From Planctomycetota bacterium (GTDB lineage: Bacteria > Planctomycetota > UBA8742 > UBA2392), in contig JADJRK010000001.1 in assembly GCA_016712285.1 (NCBI GenBank), forward strand, positions 3,968,001 through 4,032,000: DNA of 64,000 nt, written 5' to 3'. Numbering within the stretch: the stretch's first letter is position 1; each line of letters opens with the position of its first letter. The notes under the pieces are model-generated. The model was not told the origin of the DNA. It saw only the letters and a list, made by a program, of their open reading frames with translations, and searched no databases. Of this stretch, positions 56,790 to 64,000 are shown in pieces. The translations under genes were made by a program, and so were the position numbers.

Positions 56790-57374
56790 ATGGCGAAGCT
56801 CGTGCTGATCTTTCTGGGCCCCCCGGGTGTGGGCAAGGGTACCCAGGCAACAAAACTGGCTGCAGACCTGAAGCTGCCGCACATCTCGACAGGCGACATT
56901 TTTCGCGACCACCTCAAGCGCGACACTGAGCTGGGCCGCAAAGCCAAAGAGTACATGAACGCGGGCCGGCTGGTACCGGACGAGCTGACAGTAAGCCTGG
57001 TGATGGACCGGATCGGCAAGCCGGACTGCAAAGCGGGCTATATCCTGGATGGTTTCCCGCGCAACGTGAAGCAGGGCGAAGCGCTGGAGACGGCGCTGAA
57101 GCAGCGGGATGAGCGGGTGACGGCTGCGCTGAATTTTGACGCGCCGCGCCAGGTGGTGGTCGACCGCATCGCGGGCCGGGCGCGGAAAGAGGGCCGGGTG
57201 GACGACACGCCTGCGACCGTGACCAAGCGGCTTGAGGTGTACGACGCAGAAACAGGCCCGCTGACCCCGTGGTATAAGGCCCGGGGCGTGCTGCACGAGT
57301 TTGATGCGCAGGGCACGATTGAAGACATTTACGAAGAGTTGAAGTCGGTGGTGAAGCGGTTGAAGGCTGAGTAG
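56790..57374 (+). CDS. adk: Adenylate kinase, short-LID form
   Basis: Interconverts AMP and ATP with ADP. 194 residues. P-loop GPPGVGKGT at 10-18, the AMP-binding region (S-T-G-D-I-F-R near 34), D-G-F-P-R near 85, and R-x-R-x-E-G-R-V-D-D in place of a full zinc LID. ATG 56790; TTG 56778 is an alternative. The usual map gene does not follow. Confidence 0.95.
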   Translation: MAKLVLIFLGPPGVGKGTQATKLAADLKLPHISTGDIFRDHLKRDTELGRKAKEYMNAGRLVPDELTVSLVMDRIGKPDCKAGYILDGFPRNVKQGEALETALKQRDERVTAALNFDAPRQVVVDRIAGRARKEGRVDDTPATVTKRLEVYDAETGPLTPWYKARGVLHEFDAQGTIEDIYEELKSVVKRLKAE

Positions 57375-57415
57375 GCAGGCGTCAAGCGAAATCGGGTGAA
57401 TTTCTGGCCTGCGGC

Positions 57416-57444
57416 TTGCTTTTCACAAAGTGCGGTACTACTAT
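57416..57444 (+). promoter_or_regulatory. Candidate infA promoter
   Basis: TTGCTT (57416-57421), 17-bp spacer, TACTAT (57439-57444), about 100 bp before infA. The leader between contains an imperfect GCCGCGCCCC...GGGGGTGCGCGGC hairpin (57450-57476). Confidence 0.5.
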
Positions 57445-57543
57445 GCCGCGCCCCGAAACCAGAGGGGGTGCGCGGCGATCCTGGCAAGCCACGCAAGTCT
57501 TGATTTTGCAGGCAGTTAGCGCCGGGTAGTCTGTCGGAGGTTT

Positions 57544-57759
57544 ATGGCGAAGGACGATGCTATCCGGGTGGATGGGACGGTTGTGGAAAGCCTTCCTAAC
57601 GCCATGTTTCGAGTAGAGCTGGAGAACGGGGAAGTAGTCCTTTGCACGATCTCCGGCAAGATGCGCAAGCACTACATCCGGATCCTTCCTCGCGACAAAG
57701 TCATTGTGGAACTCAGCCCGTACGACCTTGAAAAGGGTCGGATTGTCTACCGCAACTAG
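57544..57759 (+). CDS. infA: Translation initiation factor IF-1
   Basis: 71-residue OB-fold protein blocking the A site during initiation. K-D-D-A-I-R-V-D-G-T-V start, L-P-N-A-M-F-R-V-E-L-E-N, and K-M-R-K-H-Y-I-R-I-L are canonical. GGAGG at 57536-57540. Confidence 0.96.
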   Translation: MAKDDAIRVDGTVVESLPNAMFRVELENGEVVLCTISGKMRKHYIRILPRDKVIVELSPYDLEKGRIVYRN

Positions 57760-57787
57760 ACAGGGCTTGTCGGAATACGGTGGAATC

Positions 57788-57904
57788 ATGAAGGTGAAGG
57801 CCTCAGTCAAGCGAATCTGTGACGGTTGCAAAATCATTCGCCGCAAGGGTGTAGTGCGGGTGATTTGCAGCAAGAACCCGCGCCACAAGCAGCGCCAGGG
57901 TTAA
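57788..57904 (+). CDS. rpmJ: 50S ribosomal protein L36
   Basis: 38 residues, zinc-binding (C-plus) form with C11xxC14, C27 and H32. ATG 57788 gives the exact family N-terminus MKVKASVK. It lies between infA and rpsM as usual. Confidence 0.95.
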   Translation: MKVKASVKRICDGCKIIRRKGVVRVICSKNPRHKQRQG

Positions 57905-57954
57905 TCAGCGTTGGGGTAGCCTAACGGCGTCGAGCCCAACAGGAGCAGGAGCAC

Positions 57955-58332
57955 ATGCCACGTCTTCTTGGTGTTGATATTCCGGGGGGTAAAGTTCTCC
58001 CCTATGCATTTGTGTACATCTTCGGCGTCGGTCCAACCGTTGCGCGCAAGATTTGTGAGGGTCTGAACCTTGACCCCTCGCGAAAGGCGCACACGCTGAC
58101 CGACGAAGAGCTGACACGCATTACCGCCTTCGTCGAGAAGAATTTCGTCGTTGAGGGTAACTTGCGCCGCCAGCGCACCCAGAACGTCAACCGCCTGCGC
58201 GACATCAAGTGCTATCGCGGGTTGCGTCACCGTGCCGGCTTGCCGGTTCGCGGGCAGCGCACGCGCACGAACGCACGCACTCGCAAGGGACCGCGCAAGA
58301 CGATCGCGGGCAAGAAGAAGGTCGCGAAGTAA
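57955..58332 (+). CDS. rpsM: 30S ribosomal protein S13
   Basis: 125 residues. uS13 forms head bridges to the 50S and contacts P-site tRNA. It begins with the helix-two-turn-helix segment (DIPGGKVL... and V-G-P-T-V-A-R-K-I), has the signature near residue 90 (L-R-H-R-A-G-L-P-V-R-G-Q-R-T), and ends in a basic tail. Confidence 0.95.
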   Translation: MPRLLGVDIPGGKVLPYAFVYIFGVGPTVARKICEGLNLDPSRKAHTLTDEELTRITAFVEKNFVVEGNLRRQRTQNVNRLRDIKCYRGLRHRAGLPVRGQRTRTNARTRKGPRKTIAGKKKVAK

Positions 58333-58429
58333 ACACGGATCTTTCGCGCCGCCCTGGTCATGGGGCGGCGTGGGCATTGCGGGGGACCTTGGAAATTGAT
58401 CCGGGGGACGAGCCCGCTGGAGAATTGAG

Positions 58430-58882
58430 ATGGCAAAGGCAGCGACAGCAGAAGCGCCAGCAGGCGGCAAGCCGGCCGGTGCAGCGGACGCCAAGGCGGA
58501 CGCCAAAGAGAAAAAGGCCAAGAAGGCCAAGCGCACCGTGCCGCGCGCGATTGTGTATGTGAAGAGCACCTTCAACAACACGATCGTCACGGTCACGGAC
58601 CTGAACGGCGACACGCTGGCGTGGGACAGCGCAGGCAGCATGGGCTTCAAGGGCTCGCGCAAGGGCACGCCTTTCGCCGCGCAGCGCGCAGGCGAAAACG
58701 TTGCCGAAAAGGTCAAGAAGATCGGCGTGCGCGAAGTTGAGGTTCGGGTGCAGGGGCCCGGTGCCGGTCGCGAGTCGGCTGTGCGCGCACTGCAGCAGCG
58801 CGGCATTGACGTGAAGTCGATTGAGGACGTTACGCCGATTCCGCACAACGGCTGCCGCCCCAAGAAGAAGCGTCGCGTCTAA
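58430..58882 (+). CDS. rpsK: 30S ribosomal protein S11 with N-terminal extension
   Basis: 150 residues, about 20 more than usual because of an Ala/Lys-rich N-terminus (residues 1-35). The core (T-F-N-N-T-I-V-T-V-T-D near 45, G-P-G-A-G-R-E-S-A, and the end P-H-N-G-C-R-P-K-K-K-R-R-V) is intact. rpoA follows after 104 bp; rpsD, normally between them, is missing. Confidence 0.95.
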   Translation: MAKAATAEAPAGGKPAGAADAKADAKEKKAKKAKRTVPRAIVYVKSTFNNTIVTVTDLNGDTLAWDSAGSMGFKGSRKGTPFAAQRAGENVAEKVKKIGVREVEVRVQGPGAGRESAVRALQQRGIDVKSIEDVTPIPHNGCRPKKKRRV

Positions 58883-58986
58883 CGAGATTACAGGCAACCC
58901 GCCGCAGTGGTTGCTTTGGCCGGGACACAGAGGGCGCGCGGCGCGTCGGGAACCCCGGGGGCCTGTGGGACATCAGGAGAGACAGA

Positions 58987-60033
58987 ATGAGAATCCGCTG
59001 GCGTGGGCTGGAACTTCCGAACCGGTTGGTGTGCGACAAGGATACCCAGAGCGATAGCTACGGCAAATTCACCGTGGAACCGTTCGAGCGCGGGTTCGGT
59101 ACGACCATTGGTAACAGCCTGCGACGCATTTTGCTCAGCAGCCTTGAGGGCACCGCGCCCGTAAGCCTGCGCATCAAGGGCGTCAGCCACGAGTTTGAAA
59201 GCCCCAAGGGAATCCTTGAGGACGTGCCGCACATTGTGCTGGCGGTAAAGAAGCTGCAGGTCGCTGTTACCAGCGACGGCCCCAAGGTGTTGACCCTCAA
59301 GGCCAACAAGAAGGGCGTGATCACCGCGGGTGACTTCAACCCCGACCCGGACGCCGAGATCATGAACCCTGAGCTGGTCATGTGCCACCTCACGGCGGCC
59401 CAGCCCTTTGAGCTGGAAGTGACTGTCCGTCGCGGTCGCGGCTACCAGACCGCCGAAGAGCTCAGCCAGGGCAGCAGTGAACTTGGCCTGATCTGGCTGG
59501 ACGCCAACTTCTCGCCGGTCACCCGCGTGCGCTTCAAGACCGAGTACACGCGCGTCGGCAAGCTGACCAACTATGACCGCCTGATCCTGGAAATCTGGAC
59601 CGACGGCACCAAGGACCCCGAGTTCTGCCTGGTCGAAGCCGCCAAGATCATGCGCAAGCACCTGAACCCGTTTGTGCAGTACTATGAATTGAAGGACCAG
59701 CTGCTGGCCGAAGGGGCCAAGGTCGGCGACGCGGGCCGCAAGAGTGACGAAGTGGATCGCCTGCGCCAGCTGCTGCTGCGCCCGATCACCGAGCTTGACC
59801 TGAACGTCCGTGCCAACAACTGCATGCGCGCGGAGCGCATTCACACCATTGCGGACCTGGTGGGCCGCAGCGAAGACGACCTGCTTGAGATTCGCAACCT
59901 GGGCAAGACAACGCTCAAGGAAATCAAGAAGAAGATTGAAGACATGGGCCTGCGCTTTGGCGTGAACCTGGCGGACTACGGCATTGGTGCCGAAGCCGGC
60001 AGCATGGCAGGTGTCGGCAGTAACGAAATGTAA
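58987..60033 (+). CDS. rpoA: DNA-directed RNA polymerase subunit alpha
   Basis: 348 residues. N-terminal dimerisation/assembly domain (E-P-F-E-R-G-F-G-T-T-I-G-N-S-L-R-R-I-L) and C-terminal domain contacting DNA and activators (near 270-330; L-G-K-T-T-L-K-E-I-K-K-K) are present. GGAGAGA precedes ATG 58987. Confidence 0.96.
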   Translation: MRIRWRGLELPNRLVCDKDTQSDSYGKFTVEPFERGFGTTIGNSLRRILLSSLEGTAPVSLRIKGVSHEFESPKGILEDVPHIVLAVKKLQVAVTSDGPKVLTLKANKKGVITAGDFNPDPDAEIMNPELVMCHLTAAQPFELEVTVRRGRGYQTAEELSQGSSELGLIWLDANFSPVTRVRFKTEYTRVGKLTNYDRLILEIWTDGTKDPEFCLVEAAKIMRKHLNPFVQYYELKDQLLAEGAKVGDAGRKSDEVDRLRQLLLRPITELDLNVRANNCMRAERIHTIADLVGRSEDDLLEIRNLGKTTLKEIKKKIEDMGLRFGVNLADYGIGAEAGSMAGVGSNEM

Positions 60034-60083
60034 GTGGCAGGGACAGAAACGGCGGCGCAGAAGCGCCTTCTTGGAGTACAGCC

Positions 60084-60653
60084 ATGCGGCATCGCAAACG
60101 TGGACGCAAGCTCGGTGTGAAACCGTCTCATCGCAAGGCCATGGGCAAGAACATGGTCCAGGCGATCATTGACAACGAGCGCATCGTCACCACCGTCGAA
60201 AAGGCCAAGCAATTCCAGCCCCTGGTCGAGAAGGTCATTCACCTGGGCAAGCTGGCGGCTGCGGCCCCGGAAACCACGGCGGACGAAAAGGGCAAGAAGC
60301 TGAGCCTGATCCGGCGCTGCGTCGAGCTGGCGGGCAACCGCGACCTGCAGAGCGTCGTGACCGCGACCGAGACTGCCGGCGACGGCAAGGAAAAGGTCAC
60401 CAAGACCCGCGTGCTGGCGCGCACCACGCTGCAGAAGCTGGTTCGCGACCTTGGCAAGCGCAACAGCAAGCGCGAGGGCGGCTATACGCGCATCGTGCGC
60501 ATGGCGCGCCGGCGACTTGGCGACAACGCCAGCCAGTGCATTTTTGAGTTGACCGAATCGCCGTGGACCAAGGTCGAGAAGGGCGCCAAGGGCAAGGCCA
60601 AGGCTGAAAAGCCGGCTGTGAAGTCTGCTGCCAAGTCAGAAGAAGAAAAGTAG
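60084..60653 (+). CDS. rplQ: 50S ribosomal protein L17, extended
   Basis: 189 residues against about 120. M-R-H-R-K-R-G-R-K-L-G start and R-x-x-L-G-D-N-A-x-x near 145 match bL17. There is an insertion around residues 60-100 and a Lys/Glu/Ala tail. trmD starts ten bases after the stop. Confidence 0.94.
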   Translation: MRHRKRGRKLGVKPSHRKAMGKNMVQAIIDNERIVTTVEKAKQFQPLVEKVIHLGKLAAAAPETTADEKGKKLSLIRRCVELAGNRDLQSVVTATETAGDGKEKVTKTRVLARTTLQKLVRDLGKRNSKREGGYTRIVRMARRRLGDNASQCIFELTESPWTKVEKGAKGKAKAEKPAVKSAAKSEEEK

Positions 60654-60663
60654 GGAAGCGCCT

Positions 60664-61383
60664 ATGGCGCTGCGTTTTGACATCTTGACCCTGTTTCCTG
60701 CCATGTGCCGGGCCGTGCTCTCTGAGGGCATGCCGCGCATCGGGCAAGAGCAGGGCGCCGTGGAATACCACCTGCACAACTTTCGCGACTTTGCGGAGGG
60801 TGTCCACCAGTCCGTTGACGATCGCCCGTTTGGCGGCGGCGCTGGCATGGTGATCAAGTGCGAGCCCGTCTTCCGCTGCATCCGGCATGTTCTGCCGCAG
60901 GCGGCGAGCCTTGAAGAAGGCGCGCACATGGTGCTGTTGACGCCGCAGGGACGCCGGTTCACGCAGCAGGTCGCCTATGAGCTTGCAGCCAAGCCGCGGG
61001 TCCTGATGCTGTGCGGGCGCTACGAGGGGTTTGACGAACGCATTCGCATCGGCTGGCCCTGGGACGAGATCAGCGTGGGCGACTACGTGTTGTCGGGCGG
61101 TGAATTGCCGGCCCTGACGATTGTAGACGCCGTGACAAGGCTGCTGCCCGGCGTGCTGGGCGATGAGCTTAGCGCGCGCGAAGACAGCTTTGGGCCAGGC
61201 TTGGGGTCGGGACCGCTGCAGGGAAAGATGCTGGAGTATCCGCACTACACGCGGCCAGCCGATTTCGAGGGCATGAAAGTGCCCGAAGTGCTGCAAAGTG
61301 GCCACCACGGCGAGATAGAAAAGTGGAGAAGTGAGCAGGCCCGGAAGCGGACAGAACAGCGCAGGCCGGACCTTTTGAAGTAG
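60664..61383 (+). CDS. trmD: tRNA (guanine-N1)-methyltransferase TrmD
   Basis: Methylates G37 of tRNAs read by CNN-type codons, preventing frameshifts. 239 residues. SPOUT-family knot motifs D-D-R-P-F-G-G-G-A-G-M-V, L-C-G-R-Y-E-G-F-D-E-R and S-V-G-D-Y-V-L-S-G-G-E-L-P are complete. Directly after rplQ, without the rpsP-rimM pair that usually precedes it. Confidence 0.95.
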   Translation: MALRFDILTLFPAMCRAVLSEGMPRIGQEQGAVEYHLHNFRDFAEGVHQSVDDRPFGGGAGMVIKCEPVFRCIRHVLPQAASLEEGAHMVLLTPQGRRFTQQVAYELAAKPRVLMLCGRYEGFDERIRIGWPWDEISVGDYVLSGGELPALTIVDAVTRLLPGVLGDELSAREDSFGPGLGSGPLQGKMLEYPHYTRPADFEGMKVPEVLQSGHHGEIEKWRSEQARKRTEQRRPDLLK

Positions 61384-61432
61384 CGGGACAAGCGGCAACG
61401 AGTGCGGGCACAACGCCCAACGGAGCAATGCC

Positions 61433-61882
61433 ATGAGTGGTTTCGCATACGAACTTGAACGCGCCGAGATCAGCAAGACGGACATTCCGGTCTTCCATGT
61501 CGGCGACACGCTGGATGTGCACGTGCGCATCAAAGAAGGCGACAAAGAGCGCACGCAGCTTTTCAGTGGCGTGTGCATCGCCCGCAAGGGCGGCGGCCTG
61601 CGCGAGACCTTCACGGTCCGGCGCATTGTGGAAGGCGAAGGCGTGGAGCGCATCTTCCCGCTGCACAGCCCCAACGTTTCCAAGATTGAGGTCAAGCGCG
61701 CCGGCGAAGTGCGCCGCGCCAAGCTGTACTACCTGCGCGACCGCGTCGGCAAGGCCACCCGCATCAAAGAGCGCGTGGACGCCGACCACCTTGGCCAGAT
61801 CGACCAGGGCCGCAGCGGCGAAGAAAAGGCCGCACCAAAGGCCGAAGCCGCCGACGCCCCCAAAGAAGAGTCCAAGGCGTAG
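61433..61882 (+). CDS. rplS: 50S ribosomal protein L19
   Basis: 149 residues, longer than the usual 115 because of an acidic Ala/Glu-rich tail. F-x-V-G-D-T-L-D-V-H-V-R-I-K-E-G start and R-V-G-K-A-T-R-I-K-E-R end of the core are family-typical. bL19 forms an intersubunit bridge. Confidence 0.94.
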   Translation: MSGFAYELERAEISKTDIPVFHVGDTLDVHVRIKEGDKERTQLFSGVCIARKGGGLRETFTVRRIVEGEGVERIFPLHSPNVSKIEVKRAGEVRRAKLYYLRDRVGKATRIKERVDADHLGQIDQGRSGEEKAAPKAEAADAPKEESKA

Positions 61883-61903
61883 TCTGATCACCATTGCCAC
61901 GAA

Positions 61904-61930
61904 AAAGGGCCGCGTCTGCGGCCCTTTGGC
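61904..61930 (+). terminator. Terminator after rplS
   Basis: Perfect 10-bp stem 61904-61913 with 61918-61927, GTCT loop, preceded by A-rich and ending in TTT. Ends the long ribosomal run. Confidence 0.8.
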
Positions 61931-61941
61931 ATACTGGCGCC

Positions 61942-62391
61942 ATGTTCGTGATTGAGCTGATCCAGGAAATCTGGTGGAAGCTGAAGCCGCGGCCGCAGGC
62001 CGGGCGGTCGGCCACCCGCGCTGTTGGCGACAAAGCCGAGCAGTTTGCGCTGGCCTACTTGAAGAAAGAATGCGGCTTCAAACTGATTGAGCAAGGCATG
62101 CACGACGAAGACGGCGAGCTTGACCTCGTCGGCCGCATCAAGGGCAACGAGGGCCTGGTTGTAGTCGAAGTTCGTGCCCGCACCGAGGGCGGGCTGGTGT
62201 CGCCGCGCGACGCCGTCGATTTCAGCAAGCAGCGCCAGGTCGTCGAAACCGCCCGCCGTTTGCTCCCGCGCAAGGGATTCCACGATGTGCTGCGCTTTGA
62301 CATTGTCGGCGTGTGGCTTGACCAGCAGGGCGCGCCTGCCCGGGCCGAGCACTTTGCCGACGCCTTTGACCGAAACGCCCTGCGCCGTTGA
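61942..62391 (+). CDS. YraN/UPF0102-family endonuclease-like protein
   Basis: 149 residues. The restriction-endonuclease-like core is visible: G-D-K-A-E-Q-F-A near residue 30, G-E-L-D-L-V and V-V-V-E-V-R-A-R, supplying the D/E-x-K-like site (Arg in place of Lys). It often neighbours rplS/rnhB in other genomes. ATG 61942 is used because the frame upstream runs through the terminator. Function unproven. Confidence 0.88.
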   Translation: MFVIELIQEIWWKLKPRPQAGRSATRAVGDKAEQFALAYLKKECGFKLIEQGMHDEDGELDLVGRIKGNEGLVVVEVRARTEGGLVSPRDAVDFSKQRQVVETARRLLPRKGFHDVLRFDIVGVWLDQQGAPARAEHFADAFDRNALRR

Positions 62392-62450
62392 GCGTGTGCG
62401 GCAGGCGCGACCGTTGCTAAACTGCGCCAACTTTCCGCCAGGAGTCTCCC

Positions 62451-63092
62451 ATGCTGTCGCACGTTCTGCTGCCGACCAGCCATGCCGTCACTTATCCTGC
62501 CATGCAGCAGCGGCTGAACAGGCTGCTGAGCGAGCGCGCAGGCAAAGCGGCGGACAAAGACGCCATCGACGCGCAGATCTGGGAGCTGTACGGCGAGGAG
62601 TGGGCCGTGATGTTCACGGACCTGGCCGGCTTTTCGCGCCACGTGGCTGAGTTCGGCATCATTCACTTTCTGCAGGTGATCTATGAGAGCTTTCGGGTCT
62701 ACATCCCGATCGTGGAGCATCACGGCGGCGTGCTGCTAAAGGTGGAGGGCGACAGCATGATGGTGCTGTTCCGGAAGCCGCAGAACGCCGTGAAATGCGC
62801 GCTCGCCATGCAGTTGGCAAGCCGCGACTACAACAAGAAACGCCCCGACGCCGAAAAACTGTTGCTCAGCATCGGGCTTGGGTGGGGGCGCGTGCTCAAG
62901 TTCGGCGACCAGGATGTGTACGGGCACGAGGTCAACATCGCCTGCAAGCTGGGTGAAGACCTGGGCAAGCACTGGTCCATCCTGTGTTCGCACGAATTTC
63001 ACGAAGCCGTCAAGGACGACCCGGCCTACAAGTTCGAAGCCATGAGCACCACGCCCGCGGGTGCCAAACAGACATGGAAATTGGCGTACTAG
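62451..63092 (+). CDS. Class III adenylate/guanylate cyclase-like protein
   Basis: 213 residues, a nearly bare cyclase homology domain. M-F-T-D-L-A-G-F-S near residue 54 and V-E-G-D-S near 98 provide the metal-binding Asp57 and Asp101. V-N-I-A-C-K-L lies near 163, where active enzymes have VNxAAR, so the transition-state Arg may be replaced by Lys. The N-terminus (1-50) is helical and unassigned. Activity cannot be judged from sequence. RBS GGAG at 62442-62445. Confidence 0.85.
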   Translation: MLSHVLLPTSHAVTYPAMQQRLNRLLSERAGKAADKDAIDAQIWELYGEEWAVMFTDLAGFSRHVAEFGIIHFLQVIYESFRVYIPIVEHHGGVLLKVEGDSMMVLFRKPQNAVKCALAMQLASRDYNKKRPDAEKLLLSIGLGWGRVLKFGDQDVYGHEVNIACKLGEDLGKHWSILCSHEFHEAVKDDPAYKFEAMSTTPAGAKQTWKLAY

Positions 63093-63120
63093 CTGGCGTA
63101 TCAGCCACGCGATGCTGCAC

Positions 63121-64000
63121 TTACTCGCCGGGCGGCGGTGCGCTCTTGTGCAACTCGGCATAGGCTGCCGAGCGCAAGTTGGCGCCGATGTCCGGGTCGT
63201 CGTACAGCGGCACAAACGCTTCAGTCCCGAGTTCCTTGATCATCTGCTGTGCGATCTCGATCGCTTCGCGCAAGCGCTTCTGCGCCACCTTTGCCATCAG
63301 CAGCGGCAACTGGATGGCGTACACGCGCTTGGCTGCAGATGCCGGCTTCATGACGTCCTGCGTGCGGCCGGCGCGAACCTCGGCGCGCGTCCAGATGACG
63401 TACATGAACTGCGGCACCTGGTCTTCGGCAACACCGCGCGCGTAGGCGACAAAGGACTTCGCGGCATCCAGGTTCTTGCCGTCAAGGAAAAGCAGCACGC
63501 CGCGCCAACCCGCGATGTTGGGGTCTTTGGGGTCGTCGGTCTGCCGAAGCTCGACGAGCTGCGTCAAGAGCTCCGTCTCTGACTGCTCATAAAGGCCGGT
63601 TGCAGCGCGCATGAACCACTCCGATGTGCCCATGCCGCGATAGGCATCCATGAAGCGGCCAAGGGCCAGCTGGCATTCACTGCGGGCCGTGCGCGCCGGG
63701 GTAAGCAGCTCATCGGTTTCAGCCATCGCTCCGGCAGCCTGATCGAACAGGACTTCCGCCTGCGCGAACTCTCTTTCGGCATGCAGCAGGTAGGCCGTGT
63801 AGTAAGTCCAAGCGGCTTCGTCGCGGTCCTGTACTTTGTGCGCCACATTCAATTGCTCGAGCACCGCCAGGTTCTGGTCGGCGGAACACGCGGCCGCCAT
63901 CAGGCGGTAAAGCAGCTTGGCGTGCTGTGTCCGGGTCAGTTGCTTGGCTGGGTCGGGCGACTGCAGCGCCACAACGGCCCACACGCGCATAAGCGCTGCG
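63121..64000 (-). CDS. Helical-repeat (TPR-like) protein, 5' end outside window
   Basis: At least 289 residues. The frame stays open to the window edge, so the first ATG seen (63990) need not be the start. Helical hairpins with TPR-like spacing occur (YTAYLLHAEREFAQAEVLFDQA, ECQLALGRFMDAYRGMG). No catalytic motif. It converges with the cyclase gene, 28 bp between the stops. Function unknown. Confidence 0.75.
   Translation of the reverse strand, partial: AALMRVWAVVALQSPDPAKQLTRTQHAKLLYRLMAAACSADQNLAVLEQLNVAHKVQDRDEAAWTYYTAYLLHAEREFAQAEVLFDQAAGAMAETDELLTPARTARSECQLALGRFMDAYRGMGTSEWFMRAATGLYEQSETELLTQLVELRQTDDPKDPNIAGWRGVLLFLDGKNLDAAKSFVAYARGVAEDQVPQFMYVIWTRAEVRAGRTQDVMKPASAAKRVYAIQLPLLMAKVAQKRLREAIEIAQQMIKELGTEAFVPLYDDPDIGANLRSAAYAELHKSAPPPGE

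Noticed and set aside
58883..58986. Missing rpsD hidden in the rpsK-rpoA spacer
   Set aside because: Only 104 bp, far too short for S4, and no motif in any frame.

Overview
The window is a GC-rich bacterial chromosome segment carrying a long run of core information-processing genes and no transposase, integrase, CRISPR array or rRNA gene. Several marks point to Planctomycetota or a close relative: an EF-Tu whose switch I reads KTVTI instead of RGITI, a long SecE with extra membrane segments, an FHA-Ser/Thr kinase, a zinc-ribbon/PEPK-repeat membrane protein, and many hairpin-rich spacers. The phylum call is inference from remembered family features, not from a search.

Layout. 1-3.5 kb: the 3' part of a peroxiredoxin-like gene with an in-frame TGA at the catalytic cysteine position followed by a SECIS-like hairpin (probable selenoprotein), a small lipoprotein, and a zinc-ribbon/PEPK-repeat protein. 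3.8-6.4 kb: mreBCD. 6.4-8.3 kb (minus): FHA-kinase plus TetR regulator. 8.6-12.1 kb: tig-clpP-clpX. 12.4-14.2 kb (minus): M48-type membrane metalloprotease. 14.4-19.7 kb: leuB, a mannose-1-phosphate guanylyltransferase-like gene, ruvX and topA (nearly leaderless promoter). 19.8-20.7 kb: a 23-codon transcription unit, then four structurally odd tRNA-like genes separated by palindromic hairpins. 20.7-25.3 kb (minus): a two-gene membrane/periplasmic pair resembling TIGR03546/TIGR03545, then a GDPD phosphodiesterase.

25.4-63 kb is the translation/transcription supercluster: tRNA-Thr(TGT)-Tyr-Gly-Thr(GGT)-tuf (the same order as the Escherichia coli tufB operon), rpmG, tRNA-Trp, secE, nusG, rplKAJL, rpoBC, a lipoprotein, rpsL, rpsG, fusA (with its own promoter and an attenuator-like leader), rpsJ through secY-adk, infA, rpmJ, rpsM, rpsK, rpoA, rplQ, trmD, rplS, then yraN, a class III nucleotidyl cyclase and a helical-repeat protein cut by the window edge. 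rpsD, rpmD, map and rpsP-rimM are absent from their usual places. Several ribosomal proteins and TopA carry long Lys/Ala-rich or Gly/Arg-rich tails.

The spacers are as notable as the genes. At least five hold self-complementary runs of a different 7-8 nt word (GGGGAAG, GGAGGCA, GAACTCA, GGGGATT, CAACTGA types), and the tRNA-like cluster holds hairpins with unrelated arms but a constant GGA/TCC loop. The best candidates for something undescribed are the selenoprotein, the aberrant tRNA-like cluster, the constant-loop hairpins and the fusA leader.
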